Part shown: in pieces, positions 43,201-50,975 of the stretch
Position numbering within the stretch: the stretch's first letter is position 1
Layout of the letters: each line of letters opens with the position of its first letter
Origin: Rhizobium sp. NFR07
GTDB taxonomy: Bacteria > Pseudomonadota > Alphaproteobacteria > Rhizobiales > Rhizobiaceae
Length of the DNA: 64,000 bases
Assembly (NCBI RefSeq): GCF_900111905.1
Contig: NZ_FOKM01000009.1
Span: forward strand, 186,001-250,000
Direction: 5' to 3'
Notes under the pieces: model-generated
Seen by the model: only the letters and a program-made list of their open reading frames with translations
What the model was told of the DNA's origin: nothing
Databases searched by the model: none
Program-made: the position numbers and the translations under genes

Positions 43201-44145
43201 ATGCTGGGAAGAACTGCAAACGGCCTCTACTGGATGTTCCGTTACATCGAGCGCGCCGAGAACATCGCTCGCCTCGTCGATGCCGGCCTGCGCGTCTCGC
43301 TCACCCGCGCCGGCTCCTCCGACGAGGACTGGCACGGCGTGCTTGAAAGCGCCGGCGTGCGCGAGGCCTATTCCGAGGTCCATGAAAAACTGACGGCATC
43401 GGATGCGATCGACTACCTGCTGCGCGACCGTTCAAACCTGTCGAGCGTCATGTCTTGCATCGAGGCGGCCCGCAACAATGCACGCATGGTCAGAACCGCG
43501 CTTACCCGCGAGACCTGGGAAGCCACAAACGAAGCCTGGATCGACCTCAAGGCGCGGCTGTCGCGAAAACTCCGGCCTGCCGACATGCCAGAACTGATCG
43601 ATGGCATCAAGCATCGTTGCGGCCTCATCCGTGGCGCCTTCCACGGTTCGATGCTGAGAAACGAGATCTACAATTTCGCCCGCATCGGCACATTCATCGA
43701 GCGCGCCGACAACACCGCCCGTATTCTCGACGTCAAATATTACGTGCTCCTGCCCTCGATCAGCCAGGTCGGCTCGGCACTCGACAACATGCAGTGGGAA
43801 TCGATCCTCCGCTCCGTCTCGGCGCATCGCTCCTACGGCTGGGTCTATGATGGCGACTACCAGTCTGCCAACATTGCCGACTTCCTGATCCTGCAGGTGC
43901 AGATGCCCCGCTCGCTCGCCTATTGCTACGAGAAGATCACCAGCAATCTCGGCTACCTTGCCTCCGACTACGACGGCGAGCGACTGAAGGCCCACGAGAC
44001 GGCGGACGCGATACGCGTGATGCTCAAACGCGGTTCGATCACCGAGATCATGGATCACGGCCTGCACGAGTTCCTCGAGGACTTCGTCTCACGCAACAGC
44101 CAGCTCAGCGCCGAAATTTCCGACGGCTATCGCTTCTACCAGTAG
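43201..44145 (+). CDS. Alpha-E domain protein (DUF403)
   Basis: 314 residues, nearly all helical. The opening MLGRTANGLYWMFRYIERAEN is diagnostic, repeated in weaker form in FARIGTFIERADNTARILDVK, and the rest has the conserved RxxYxW block HRSYGWVYDGDY and a PRSLAYCYEKI block. Alpha-E proteins have paired RAExxAR motifs thought to bind a nucleotide or peptide substrate; the role is unknown but they always accompany the circularly permuted ATP-grasp. 9 bp separate it from the gene upstream and downstream. Confidence 0.93.
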   Translation: MLGRTANGLYWMFRYIERAENIARLVDAGLRVSLTRAGSSDEDWHGVLESAGVREAYSEVHEKLTASDAIDYLLRDRSNLSSVMSCIEAARNNARMVRTALTRETWEATNEAWIDLKARLSRKLRPADMPELIDGIKHRCGLIRGAFHGSMLRNEIYNFARIGTFIERADNTARILDVKYYVLLPSISQVGSALDNMQWESILRSVSAHRSYGWVYDGDYQSANIADFLILQVQMPRSLAYCYEKITSNLGYLASDYDGERLKAHETADAIRVMLKRGSITEIMDHGLHEFLEDFVSRNSQLSAEISDGYRFYQ

Positions 44146-44154
44146 GACCTCTCG

Positions 44155-45006
44155 ATGCGGTTGAAGATCTCTCACACGACCGAATATGTCTATGACGAAC
44201 CGGTCCCCTACTCCCTTCAGCGCCTGAGGCTGACGCCCGTCAGCGGCCCGACGCAGAAGGTGCTCGACTGGTCCGTCACCGTCGACGGCGCCAAGATCGA
44301 GACCGGCTATGCCGACCAGTTCGGCAACCGGACGGAGCTGGTTTCGGCCGAAGGCGCCGAGCACAGGATCCGCATCATCGCTTCCGGCGAGGTCGAAACC
44401 TTTGACAAGGCGGGCGTTTTCGGGGCCCACCAGGGCTTCTGCCCGCTCTGGCTCTTCCTGCGCGAGACCGCACTGACCAAGCCCGGCAAGCTGGTACGGG
44501 AACTGGCGAAAAGCGCGAAGGGCGACAGCGAACTCGCCCATATGCATGCGCTGATGGATGCGATTCACGAGGCGGTCGCCTACACGCCCGGCACGACCAC
44601 GACGGAGACGACCGCCGAGGAAGCGCTCGCGGCGAAAACCGGCGTCTGCCAGGACCACGCCCATATTTTCATCTCCGCCGCGCGCCTGCAGGGCATTCCG
44701 GCCCGCTATATTTCCGGCTACCTGCTGATGGAAGGCCAGGAGGAACAGGTCGCGACCCATGCCTGGGCAGAAGCGCATATCCCCGGCCTCGGCTGGGTCG
44801 GCTTCGACCCGGCCAACAAGGTCTGCCCGGATGATCGCTATGTGCGGATCGCATCGGGGCTCTGCTACCGTGACTGCGCCCCGATTTCCGGCATGCGCAT
44901 CAGCCGCGGGGGGGATAGCCCGAGCGAGAACCTCAAGGTGTCGCTGACGGTGTCGAGCCAGACGCAGAGCCAGGGACAGCAGGAGCAGAGCCAGACCCAA
45001 TCCTGA
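44155..45006 (+). CDS. Transglutaminase-like cysteine protease/amidase
   Basis: 283 residues. An N-terminal beta domain (MRLKISHTTEYVYDEPV, the bacterial transglutaminase N-terminal region) is followed by the papain-like core: catalytic C165 in TGVCQDHAHIF, histidine in THAWAEAHIPGLGW and aspartate in GFDPAN. A short Gln/Ser-rich tail ends the protein. There is no signal peptide, so it is cytoplasmic. With the ATP-grasp and alpha-E proteins it forms the conserved peptide-modification cluster, where it may remove or transfer what the ATP-grasp attaches. Confidence 0.92.
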   Translation: MRLKISHTTEYVYDEPVPYSLQRLRLTPVSGPTQKVLDWSVTVDGAKIETGYADQFGNRTELVSAEGAEHRIRIIASGEVETFDKAGVFGAHQGFCPLWLFLRETALTKPGKLVRELAKSAKGDSELAHMHALMDAIHEAVAYTPGTTTTETTAEEALAAKTGVCQDHAHIFISAARLQGIPARYISGYLLMEGQEEQVATHAWAEAHIPGLGWVGFDPANKVCPDDRYVRIASGLCYRDCAPISGMRISRGGDSPSENLKVSLTVSSQTQSQGQQEQSQTQS

Positions 45007-45076
45007 TCTCCGAACCGGTCGCAAGCCCGGCACCACCTCCGTCTGATTGCATGCGCACCGGAATCGAGGTGAGTTT

Positions 45077-45577
45077 ATGCTGTTCGGGCAATCGGTCTTC
45101 CAGTCGGTGCTGACACGCCTGAAGGAAGAAGAGACGGACGAGGAAGAAGCGGATGTGGCGGTCGCGGATTTTCGTATCCGCGGACTCGGCGCCGGCTTCG
45201 TCGCACCGACCGAAGAGCATTCGGTTGCGACCGAGGCCGATATCGAGGCCTATTTCGCCTATCTGCCCGATGAGCCTGGCGAACAATCATCAGGTGCCGG
45301 CGACACTCTCCCTGAAGAGGTCCATGTCGACGAAACGCAGGCAGAAGGCGCGCTCGTTCCCGAACATCTGCTGCGGCTGACGGAAGCGGAGATTGCCGAG
45401 GATCTGGCGATTTCGGCCGACGACACGGAGGCCACTCTGGCGGACAAGCGTCGCCAGTTCGCCAAGACCAATCACCCCGACCTCGTGGCCGCGCAATTCC
45501 GCGACAATGCAACGATCCGAATGACGATCGCCAATCAGCTGATCGACCGGGCGATCAAGGGCCTGTTCTGGCGCTGA
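45077..45577 (+). CDS. J-domain-like protein next to the ATP-grasp cluster
   Basis: 166 residues from the ATG at 45077 with GAGG upstream. A long acidic N-terminal half (LKEEETDEEEADVAVADF) precedes a C-terminal J-like domain: LTEAEIAEDLAISADDTEA, then LADKRRQFAKTNHPDL with HPD at 133-135, and ATIRMTIANQLIDRAIKG. HPD is the Hsp70-stimulating tripeptide. The gene starts 70 bp after the transglutaminase stop on the same strand, so it may belong to that transcription unit and recruit DnaK; this link is inference. Confidence 0.75.
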   Translation: MLFGQSVFQSVLTRLKEEETDEEEADVAVADFRIRGLGAGFVAPTEEHSVATEADIEAYFAYLPDEPGEQSSGAGDTLPEEVHVDETQAEGALVPEHLLRLTEAEIAEDLAISADDTEATLADKRRQFAKTNHPDLVAAQFRDNATIRMTIANQLIDRAIKGLFWR

Positions 45578-45581
45578 CTGC

Positions 45582-45791
45582 CTATTCCTGCGGCTCGGAA
45601 GGCTTGTTGGCCGGCGGATCTTTCCGTTCGATGAACAGCTTATAGGCCGCAAACAGCCCGACCACCGCGACGATGCCCGCCCAGACCGGGGATCCCATAT
45701 AGAGTTCGATCCCCACCCAGGTGGCGCATGCGACGACGATGAGCACGCGCCGCCACAGGGCATCGTAGAACGGATGGTTCGGATCGATCAT
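45582..45791 (-). CDS. Small single/double-pass membrane protein
   Basis: 69 residues from the ATG at 45791 with GGAG upstream. Two hydrophobic runs (RVLIVVACATWVGIELYMG and AGIVAVVGLFAAYKLFI) then a polar Lys/Pro/Glu tail, suggesting a helical hairpin in the inner membrane. It starts only 4 bp after the ROK regulator stop and must be co-transcribed with it. No function recognised. Confidence 0.75.
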   Translation of the reverse strand: MIDPNHPFYDALWRRVLIVVACATWVGIELYMGSPVWAGIVAVVGLFAAYKLFIERKDPPANKPSEPQE

Positions 45792-45795
45792 TCTG

Positions 45796-47049
45796 TCATT
45801 CTCCCGCAGCCTGGATGGCCGGTCTCGACTGGATGATATCCCGATCCGCGACGGAAAAAGCAAGGCTGAGATGGCCGGTAAACACAAGCGAGCGCTCGTC
45901 GGGCATCACCGAGATATCCGGCATGCCGAGAAGCCGGATCACCTGCGACTGCCTCAGCCCCTCCTCGACACCGGCCCGAAGCAGGTCGAAATGCTGCGCA
46001 CCCGGCCCGGTCAGGACCATCGGCATATGCCCGTGGAGACTGAGCAGGCGTGACAGCCCGTTGCCGATCGCGATGCCCGCCTGGCGGAAAGCATGTTGCG
46101 CCCGATGGCCTCCCTGCCGGGCCTGGCCGGCGATCTTTTCGATCTCGCCGAATGGCACGAACTTCGCCGGAATGGTGTTGAGCGGCACGTCGAAGGCATT
46201 ACGCAGGATGGCGTAGAACCCGGCATAGGCTTCGACGCAGCCAAGCGCCCCACAGCGACAGAGCGCTCCGTTCGGCACATGCAGCATATGGCCGAAATTC
46301 GGGGCGGAGATCGCCCATCTACCGCCATCACTTCTTTGTGCCACCCCGAGGCCGACGCTGTGGCCGAGCGACAGCGCAGCAAGACTGGTCCTGCCGTCAT
46401 CGTCCTTCCTGTCTTCCAGCTCGCACAGGGCGCCGGCCACCAGCAGCGTCTCGTTGCTGAGCAGCACGCGGGTCCCTTCCCAGTCACCCAGTGCTTCAGC
46501 AAAATCGATCGGCTGCGAACCGAGGATCGGCGACCAGACGAGGATCGGCCTCATGGCATCGACCAGCCCCTTGCTGCTGATGGAAATGCAGAGAACCCCG
46601 TCGCGGGCAATCGACGAACGCCGGATCAACCGGTCCAGCGCCGCCTTGAGTTCGGCAACGAAAGGAGCCGGATCCGCCCGACCGCGAGGCTCGGAAAACC
46701 GGTCGATCAGCGTGCCTCCGTAATCGACCAGGGAATATTCGATCACATCCGACGAGATGATCACCGCGATCACATGGCCGCATCCGCGCCGCTGACCAAA
46801 CAGCACGCGCGGACGCCCTCGCCCACCGGCGGCCTGCTGCTCGACCCTTTCGATGACGCCGTGAGCTTCCAGATCTGCAGTAATGGCCGAAACTGTCGCG
46901 GAGGAAAGCCCGGTTGCGGCCGAGATTTCCGTATGGGCAAGCCGCCCGAGCTTCCTCAGTTGCGACAGAACGAGGCTGCTATTAGCCTGGCGCACCAGTT
47001 CCGTGCTTGCCTTGCCCGCCTGCCCTCCAACCGCATTCCCGACAATCAA
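45796..47049 (-). CDS. ROK-family transcriptional repressor, probable regulator of the sugar ABC operon
   Basis: 417 residues from a TTG at 47049; the frame is open much further upstream without conservation. N-terminal winged helix (RKLGRLAHTEISAATGLSSA, TVSAITADLEAHGVIER) then a ROK fold with the zinc-binding box GHMLHVPNGALCRCGALGCV (C-x-C-G-x2-G-C). Such NagC/XylR/Mlc-type proteins bind a sugar or sugar phosphate and release DNA. It is divergent from xylF with a perfect dyad between them, so it most likely represses the ABC genes and itself. Confidence 0.88.
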   Translation of the reverse strand: MIVGNAVGGQAGKASTELVRQANSSLVLSQLRKLGRLAHTEISAATGLSSATVSAITADLEAHGVIERVEQQAAGGRGRPRVLFGQRRGCGHVIAVIISSDVIEYSLVDYGGTLIDRFSEPRGRADPAPFVAELKAALDRLIRRSSIARDGVLCISISSKGLVDAMRPILVWSPILGSQPIDFAEALGDWEGTRVLLSNETLLVAGALCELEDRKDDDGRTSLAALSLGHSVGLGVAQRSDGGRWAISAPNFGHMLHVPNGALCRCGALGCVEAYAGFYAILRNAFDVPLNTIPAKFVPFGEIEKIAGQARQGGHRAQHAFRQAGIAIGNGLSRLLSLHGHMPMVLTGPGAQHFDLLRAGVEEGLRQSQVIRLLGMPDISVMPDERSLVFTGHLSLAFSVADRDIIQSRPAIQAAGE

Positions 47050-47113
47050 CCGCCGCGTCCCAAATCCTGCCGCACAACTGCCGATTGACAGCCTTTCGGA
47101 TTCCTGACATCTA

Positions 47114-47134
47114 TTTTCTCGACTGTCGAGAAAA
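47114..47134. promoter_or_regulatory. ROK repressor operator, perfect 10+1+10 dyad
   Basis: TTTTCTCGAC, one base, GTCGAGAAAA. It lies between the ROK gene and xylF. A weaker copy, CTTTCGACAGTTTTT, is at about 47150-47164. NagC/Mlc-like ROK proteins use A/T-flanked dyads of this kind. Confidence 0.75.
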
Positions 47135-47232
47135 AAGCTGGAGGAGCTTCTTTCGACAGTTTTTGGCGGAGGGGGAGCTTGGGGGCCAAGCCAGGACGCC
47201 GGGCCCATCCGCGGGTCACTCGGGAGGATAGA

Positions 47233-48273
47233 ATGAACTCGTTTCTGAAGCTGATGGCCGGCGCGGCCATCTTCGTTTCCATGCATGGCGCCGTGCAGGC
47301 GCAGCAGGCCGTCGTCGGCGTGTCCTGGTCGAATTTCCAGGAAGAGCGCTGGAAGACCGACGAGGCCGCGATCAAGAAAGCGCTCGAAGCAGCCGGCGCC
47401 AAATACATTTCCGCCGACGCCCAGTCGTCCGCATCCAAGCAACTCACCGATGTCGAAGCGCTGATCTCGCAGGGCGCGACCGCGCTCATCGTGCTGGCGC
47501 AGGACAGTGATGCCATCGGTCCGGCCATCGAAAAAGCCTCGGCCGAGGGCATCCCGGTCGTCGGCTATGACCGCCTGATCGAGAACCCCGATGCCTTCTA
47601 TATCACCTTCGACAACAAGGAAGTCGGCCGCATGCAGGCCGAGGGCGTGTTCAAGGTGAAACCCGAGGGTAATTACGTATTCATCAAGGGCAATTCGGCC
47701 GATCCGAACGCCGACTTCCTGTTCTCCGGCCAGATGGAAGTGCTCAAAGGTGCCATCGACAGCGGCAAGATCAAGAATGTGGGCGAGGCCTATACGGACG
47801 GCTGGAAGCCGGAAAACGCCCAGAAGAACATGGAGCAGTTCCTCACCAAGAACGACAACAAGGTCGACGCGGTGGTCGCCTCCAATGACGGCACTGCCGG
47901 CGGCGCGATCGCGGCACTGGATGCGCAGGGTCTTGCCGGGTCCGTTCCCGTCTCAGGCCAGGATGCCGACAAGGCGGCATTGAACCGCGTCGCGCTCGGC
48001 ACCCAGACCGTCTCCGTCTGGAAGGACTCCAGAGAACTCGGCAAGACGGCCGCCGAAATCGCCCTGGAACTGGCATCCGGCAAGAAGATGACCGAGATCA
48101 AGGGCGTGCAGGTGTTCGAGGGCGGGCCGAAGAAGCAGAAGATGCAGTCCGTCTTTCTCAAGCCGCAGCCGATCACCAAGGACAACCTGAACCTCGTCAT
48201 CGATGCCGGCTGGATCACCAAGGCGGAAGCCTGCCAGGGCGTGAAAGCCGGAACGGTGGCGGCCTGCAAGTAG
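47233..48273 (+). CDS. xylF: Xylose-type sugar ABC substrate-binding protein
   Basis: 346 residues from the ATG at 47233 (GGAGG upstream). Signal peptide to VQAQ, then a periplasmic-binding-protein type I fold: VVGVSWSNFQEERWKTDE, VEALISQGATALIVLAQDSD, VVGYDRLIENPDAFYITFDN (the XylF-specific YDR...FYxxFDN block) and PVSGQDADKAALNRV. It captures a pentose, most likely D-xylose, in the periplasm for the permease and ATPase downstream. Confidence 0.88.
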   Translation: MNSFLKLMAGAAIFVSMHGAVQAQQAVVGVSWSNFQEERWKTDEAAIKKALEAAGAKYISADAQSSASKQLTDVEALISQGATALIVLAQDSDAIGPAIEKASAEGIPVVGYDRLIENPDAFYITFDNKEVGRMQAEGVFKVKPEGNYVFIKGNSADPNADFLFSGQMEVLKGAIDSGKIKNVGEAYTDGWKPENAQKNMEQFLTKNDNKVDAVVASNDGTAGGAIAALDAQGLAGSVPVSGQDADKAALNRVALGTQTVSVWKDSRELGKTAAEIALELASGKKMTEIKGVQVFEGGPKKQKMQSVFLKPQPITKDNLNLVIDAGWITKAEACQGVKAGTVAACK

Positions 48274-48316
48274 CGAAGGTCGGAGGGGCATATCGGGGGC
48301 GTTGAGTTTTCATCAA

Positions 48317-48452
48317 GGCCCCTCCCCAACCCTCCCCACAAGGGGGAGGGCTTAACCTGGTCGCGCCGCCGCATTCCTCGATTGAGGCAGGTGGGTGCCG
48401 CAAATTTTCTCCCCCCTTGTGGGGGAGATGGCCGGCAGGCCAGAGGGGGACT
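48317..48452. repeat. Rhizobial palindromic intergenic repeat (mosaic/RIME-like)
   Basis: Two C/G-rich hairpins, at 48330-48350 (CCCTCCCC/GGGGGAGGG arms) and 48408-48428 (TCTCCCCCC/GGGGGAGA arms), framed by CCCCT and AGGGG ends, lie between xylF and xylH. Composition and layout recall the dispersed intergenic mosaic repeats of rhizobial genomes. It may also thin out transcription or stabilise the xylF part of the mRNA so that the binding protein is made in excess. Confidence 0.6.
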
Positions 48453-48526
48453 TTCTTTCGACGAACAGGCCAGCACGGCACGGCCGATCCTGACTGGACG
48501 AAAAATTCGATGAGGAACGGCAGGAC

Positions 48527-49882
48527 ATGGCCGACATGACGCAACCCACGACACCGCCACCCCATACTTCGACAGGCACATCGGCATCGACGAGCACGCC
48601 GACAACGAGAGCGTCAGACGGCAACCTCGTCACCCGCTTCTTCCGCGCCACCGAGATCGATACCCGACTGCTCGGCATGGTCGGCGCGTTGCTGATCATC
48701 TGGATCGGCTTTCATATCCTGACAGGAGGCCTGTTCCTGACGCCGCGGAACCTGTGGTTCCTGTCGGTGCAGACCGCCTCCGTGGCGGTCATGGCGACCG
48801 GCATGGTGCTGGTCATCGTCACCCGCAATATCGACCTCTCGGTCGGCTCGATCCTCGGTTTCACCGGCATGATCATGGGCGTACTTCAGGCGCAGCTCCT
48901 GCCCGCCTGGCTCGGCTTCGATCACCCCGCGACATGGATCCTGGCGCTTGCCGGCGGCGTCATCGTCGGCGGGCTGATCGGCACGCTGCACGGCGTCATC
49001 ATCGCGTTTCTGAACGTCCCCTCCTTCATCGTCACCCTCGGTGGCCTGCTCGTCTGGCGCGGTGCCACCTGGTATGTCACCAGCGGCCAGACGGTCGCCC
49101 CTATGGATGCCAATTTCCGCCTGATGGGCGGCGGCACGGAAGGCTCGATCGGCGCGACCTGGAGCTGGGTCGTCGGCGTCATCGCCTGCCTTGCCATCAT
49201 CGCCGCGATCATCAATGCGCGCCATCAGCGCAAGCGCTTCCACTTTCCCCGCCGGCCGCTCTGGGCCGAATATGTGCTGGCGGCACTCGGCTGCGCCATC
49301 GTGCTCGGCGTCGTCTCAATCGCCAACCACTATTACTGGCCGGTCAACATCGCCCGCCGTTACGCCGAGGCAAATGGCATCGCCTGGCCGGAGACCGGCC
49401 TTCTGATCCCCCATGGGATCGCAATCCCGGTGCTGATCGCCGTCGGCGTCGGTATCGTCATGACCTTCATCGCCACGCGCCTGCGCTTCGGCCGTTATGT
49501 CTTCGCCATCGGCGGTAACCCGGAAGCGGCCGAGCTTGCCGGCATCAAGACCCGCTGGGTGACGGTCAAGATCTTCATGCTGATGGGCGTGCTCTGCGCC
49601 ATCGCGGCGGCAATCTCGACCGCCCGCCTCAACGCCGCAACCAATGCGCAAGGGGAACTCGACGAGCTCTACACGATCGCCGCGGCCGTGATCGGCGGCA
49701 CGTCGCTGTCGGGCGGCATCGGCACGATCGCCGGCGCCATGCTCGGCGCGCTTCTCATGCAATCGCTGCAATCCGGCATGGTGCTGCTCGGCATCGACAC
49801 CCCCTTCCAGCGCGTCGTCGTCGGCATGGTGCTCGTCATCGCCGTCTGGCTCGACACCGTCTATCGCGCCAGAGCCAAGTGA
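48527..49882 (+). CDS. xylH: Sugar ABC permease, XylH-like
   Basis: 451 residues. A 45-residue Thr/Pro/Ser-rich cytoplasmic tail precedes ten or so membrane helices; blocks include VTRNIDLSVGSILGFTGMIM, VPSFIVTLGGLLVWRGATWY, and at the end AAVIGGTSLSGGIGTIAGAM, the BPD-2 family hallmark. It is the pore-forming subunit fed by XylF. A repeat element separates it from xylF and the ATPase gene begins 17 bp later. Confidence 0.9.
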   Translation: MADMTQPTTPPPHTSTGTSASTSTPTTRASDGNLVTRFFRATEIDTRLLGMVGALLIIWIGFHILTGGLFLTPRNLWFLSVQTASVAVMATGMVLVIVTRNIDLSVGSILGFTGMIMGVLQAQLLPAWLGFDHPATWILALAGGVIVGGLIGTLHGVIIAFLNVPSFIVTLGGLLVWRGATWYVTSGQTVAPMDANFRLMGGGTEGSIGATWSWVVGVIACLAIIAAIINARHQRKRFHFPRRPLWAEYVLAALGCAIVLGVVSIANHYYWPVNIARRYAEANGIAWPETGLLIPHGIAIPVLIAVGVGIVMTFIATRLRFGRYVFAIGGNPEAAELAGIKTRWVTVKIFMLMGVLCAIAAAISTARLNAATNAQGELDELYTIAAAVIGGTSLSGGIGTIAGAMLGALLMQSLQSGMVLLGIDTPFQRVVVGMVLVIAVWLDTVYRARAK

Positions 49883-49899
49883 TCAGGGAGAACGGCAAG

Positions 49900-50718
49900 A
49901 TGACGGACATTCCGAACACGACACAGGCGCCTTCTGCCACCCATCCTCACCCGCTGGTGGAGATGAAGAATATCTCGATTTCCTTCGGCGGTATCCACGC
50001 CGTGGACGACGCCTCGGTCGATCTCTATCCCGGCGAGGTCGTCGCCCTCCTCGGCCATAACGGTGCGGGCAAGTCGACGCTGATCAAGGTCCTGTCCGGC
50101 GCCTACAGGCGCGACGAAGGCGACATCCTGATCAACGGCGAACCGGCCGAGATCCGCAATCCGCGCGACGCCAAGAAATTCGGCATCGAGACGATCTACC
50201 AGACGCTCGCCGTGGCCGACAATGTCGATGCCGCCGCCAACCTCTATCTCGGCCGCGAGCTGCGCACCAAATGGGGCACGCTCGACGACGTTGCGATGGA
50301 GGCCAGTACCCGTGAGGTGATGGGCCGCCTCAACCCGAATTTCCGTCGCTTCAAGGAGCCGGTAAAGGCGCTCTCCGGCGGCCAGCGGCAGTCGGTGGCG
50401 ATCGCCCGCGCCATCCTGTTCGACGCCCGTATCCTGATCATGGACGAACCGACGGCGGCCCTCGGCCCGCAGGAAACGGCCCAGGTCGGCGACCTGATCA
50501 AGCAGCTGAAACGCGAGGGCATCGGCATCTTCCTGATCAGCCACGACATCCACGATGTCTTCGATCTGGCCGACCGCGTCTTCGTGATGAAGAACGGCAA
50601 GGTGGTGGGCCATGCCCGCACCGGAGACGTCACAAAGGACGAGGTGCTCGGCATGATCATCCTCGGCAAGGTGCCGCCGGGCGCGGTACCCGGCCCCGGT
50701 GCGATGAAGGTGGCGTGA
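49900..50718 (+). CDS. Sugar ABC ATPase with a single nucleotide-binding domain
   Basis: 272 residues from the ATG at 49900 (GGGAG upstream). Walker A GHNGAGKST (K58), Q loop at YQTLAVADN, signature LSGGQRQ, Walker B ILIMDEPTAAL, switch His in SHDIHDV. XylG/RbsA ATPases of E. coli carry two such domains in about 500 residues; this one has one, as in the FrcA-type rhizobial sugar ATPases, so two copies would assemble as a homodimer. It completes the operon xylF-xylH-ATPase. Confidence 0.9.
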   Translation: MTDIPNTTQAPSATHPHPLVEMKNISISFGGIHAVDDASVDLYPGEVVALLGHNGAGKSTLIKVLSGAYRRDEGDILINGEPAEIRNPRDAKKFGIETIYQTLAVADNVDAAANLYLGRELRTKWGTLDDVAMEASTREVMGRLNPNFRRFKEPVKALSGGQRQSVAIARAILFDARILIMDEPTAALGPQETAQVGDLIKQLKREGIGIFLISHDIHDVFDLADRVFVMKNGKVVGHARTGDVTKDEVLGMIILGKVPPGAVPGPGAMKVA

Positions 50719-50724
50719 CAGGCA

Positions 50725-50755
50725 GATCGGCGACGAAAGATTTCCGCCGCCGATC
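50725..50755 (+). terminator. Possible terminator hairpin after the sugar ABC operon
   Basis: GATCGGCG / CGCCGATC arms separated by 15 bases, 7 bp past the ATPase stop. No T-run follows, so this may be only a structural hairpin. Confidence 0.3.
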
Positions 50756-50836
50756 AACGTATGGGCATTGATGCCGGTCACGACCTGGGTTAAGAACCTG
50801 CCATCGGATACCGGCGAGTCATCGCCGGCACGGTTA

Positions 50837-50913
50837 GCACCCGTAGCTCAGCTGGATAGAGTGTTGGATTCCGATTCCAAAGGTCACAGGTTCGAATCCT
50901 GTCGGGTGCGCCA
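50837..50913 (+). tRNA. tRNA-Arg (anticodon CCG)
   Basis: 77 nt with the acceptor arms GCACCCG / CGGGTGC, discriminator G and encoded CCA. The D-arm contains AGCTCAGCTGGATAGAGT, the anticodon stem TTGGA/TCCAA holds the loop TTCCGAT (anticodon CCG, reading CGG), and the T-arm is ACAGGTTCGAATCCTGT. A short T-rich stretch follows. No integrase or duplicated 3' end is seen nearby. Confidence 0.97.
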
Positions 50914-50975
50914 TTTTCTCTGAGAGCTTCGAAGCTCATTCCTCCGTTTCTTGACCGTCACGTGCGCCAATCGCC

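Noticed and set aside
48317..48452. Hairpin pair considered as CRISPR repeats or an insertion-sequence end
   Set aside because: Only two unequal hairpins, no spacer regularity, no transposase; fits an intergenic mosaic repeat.
50837..50913. tRNA-Arg as a possible integration site of a genomic island
   Set aside because: No integrase, no duplicated 3' end, and flanking genes look like ordinary chromosome.
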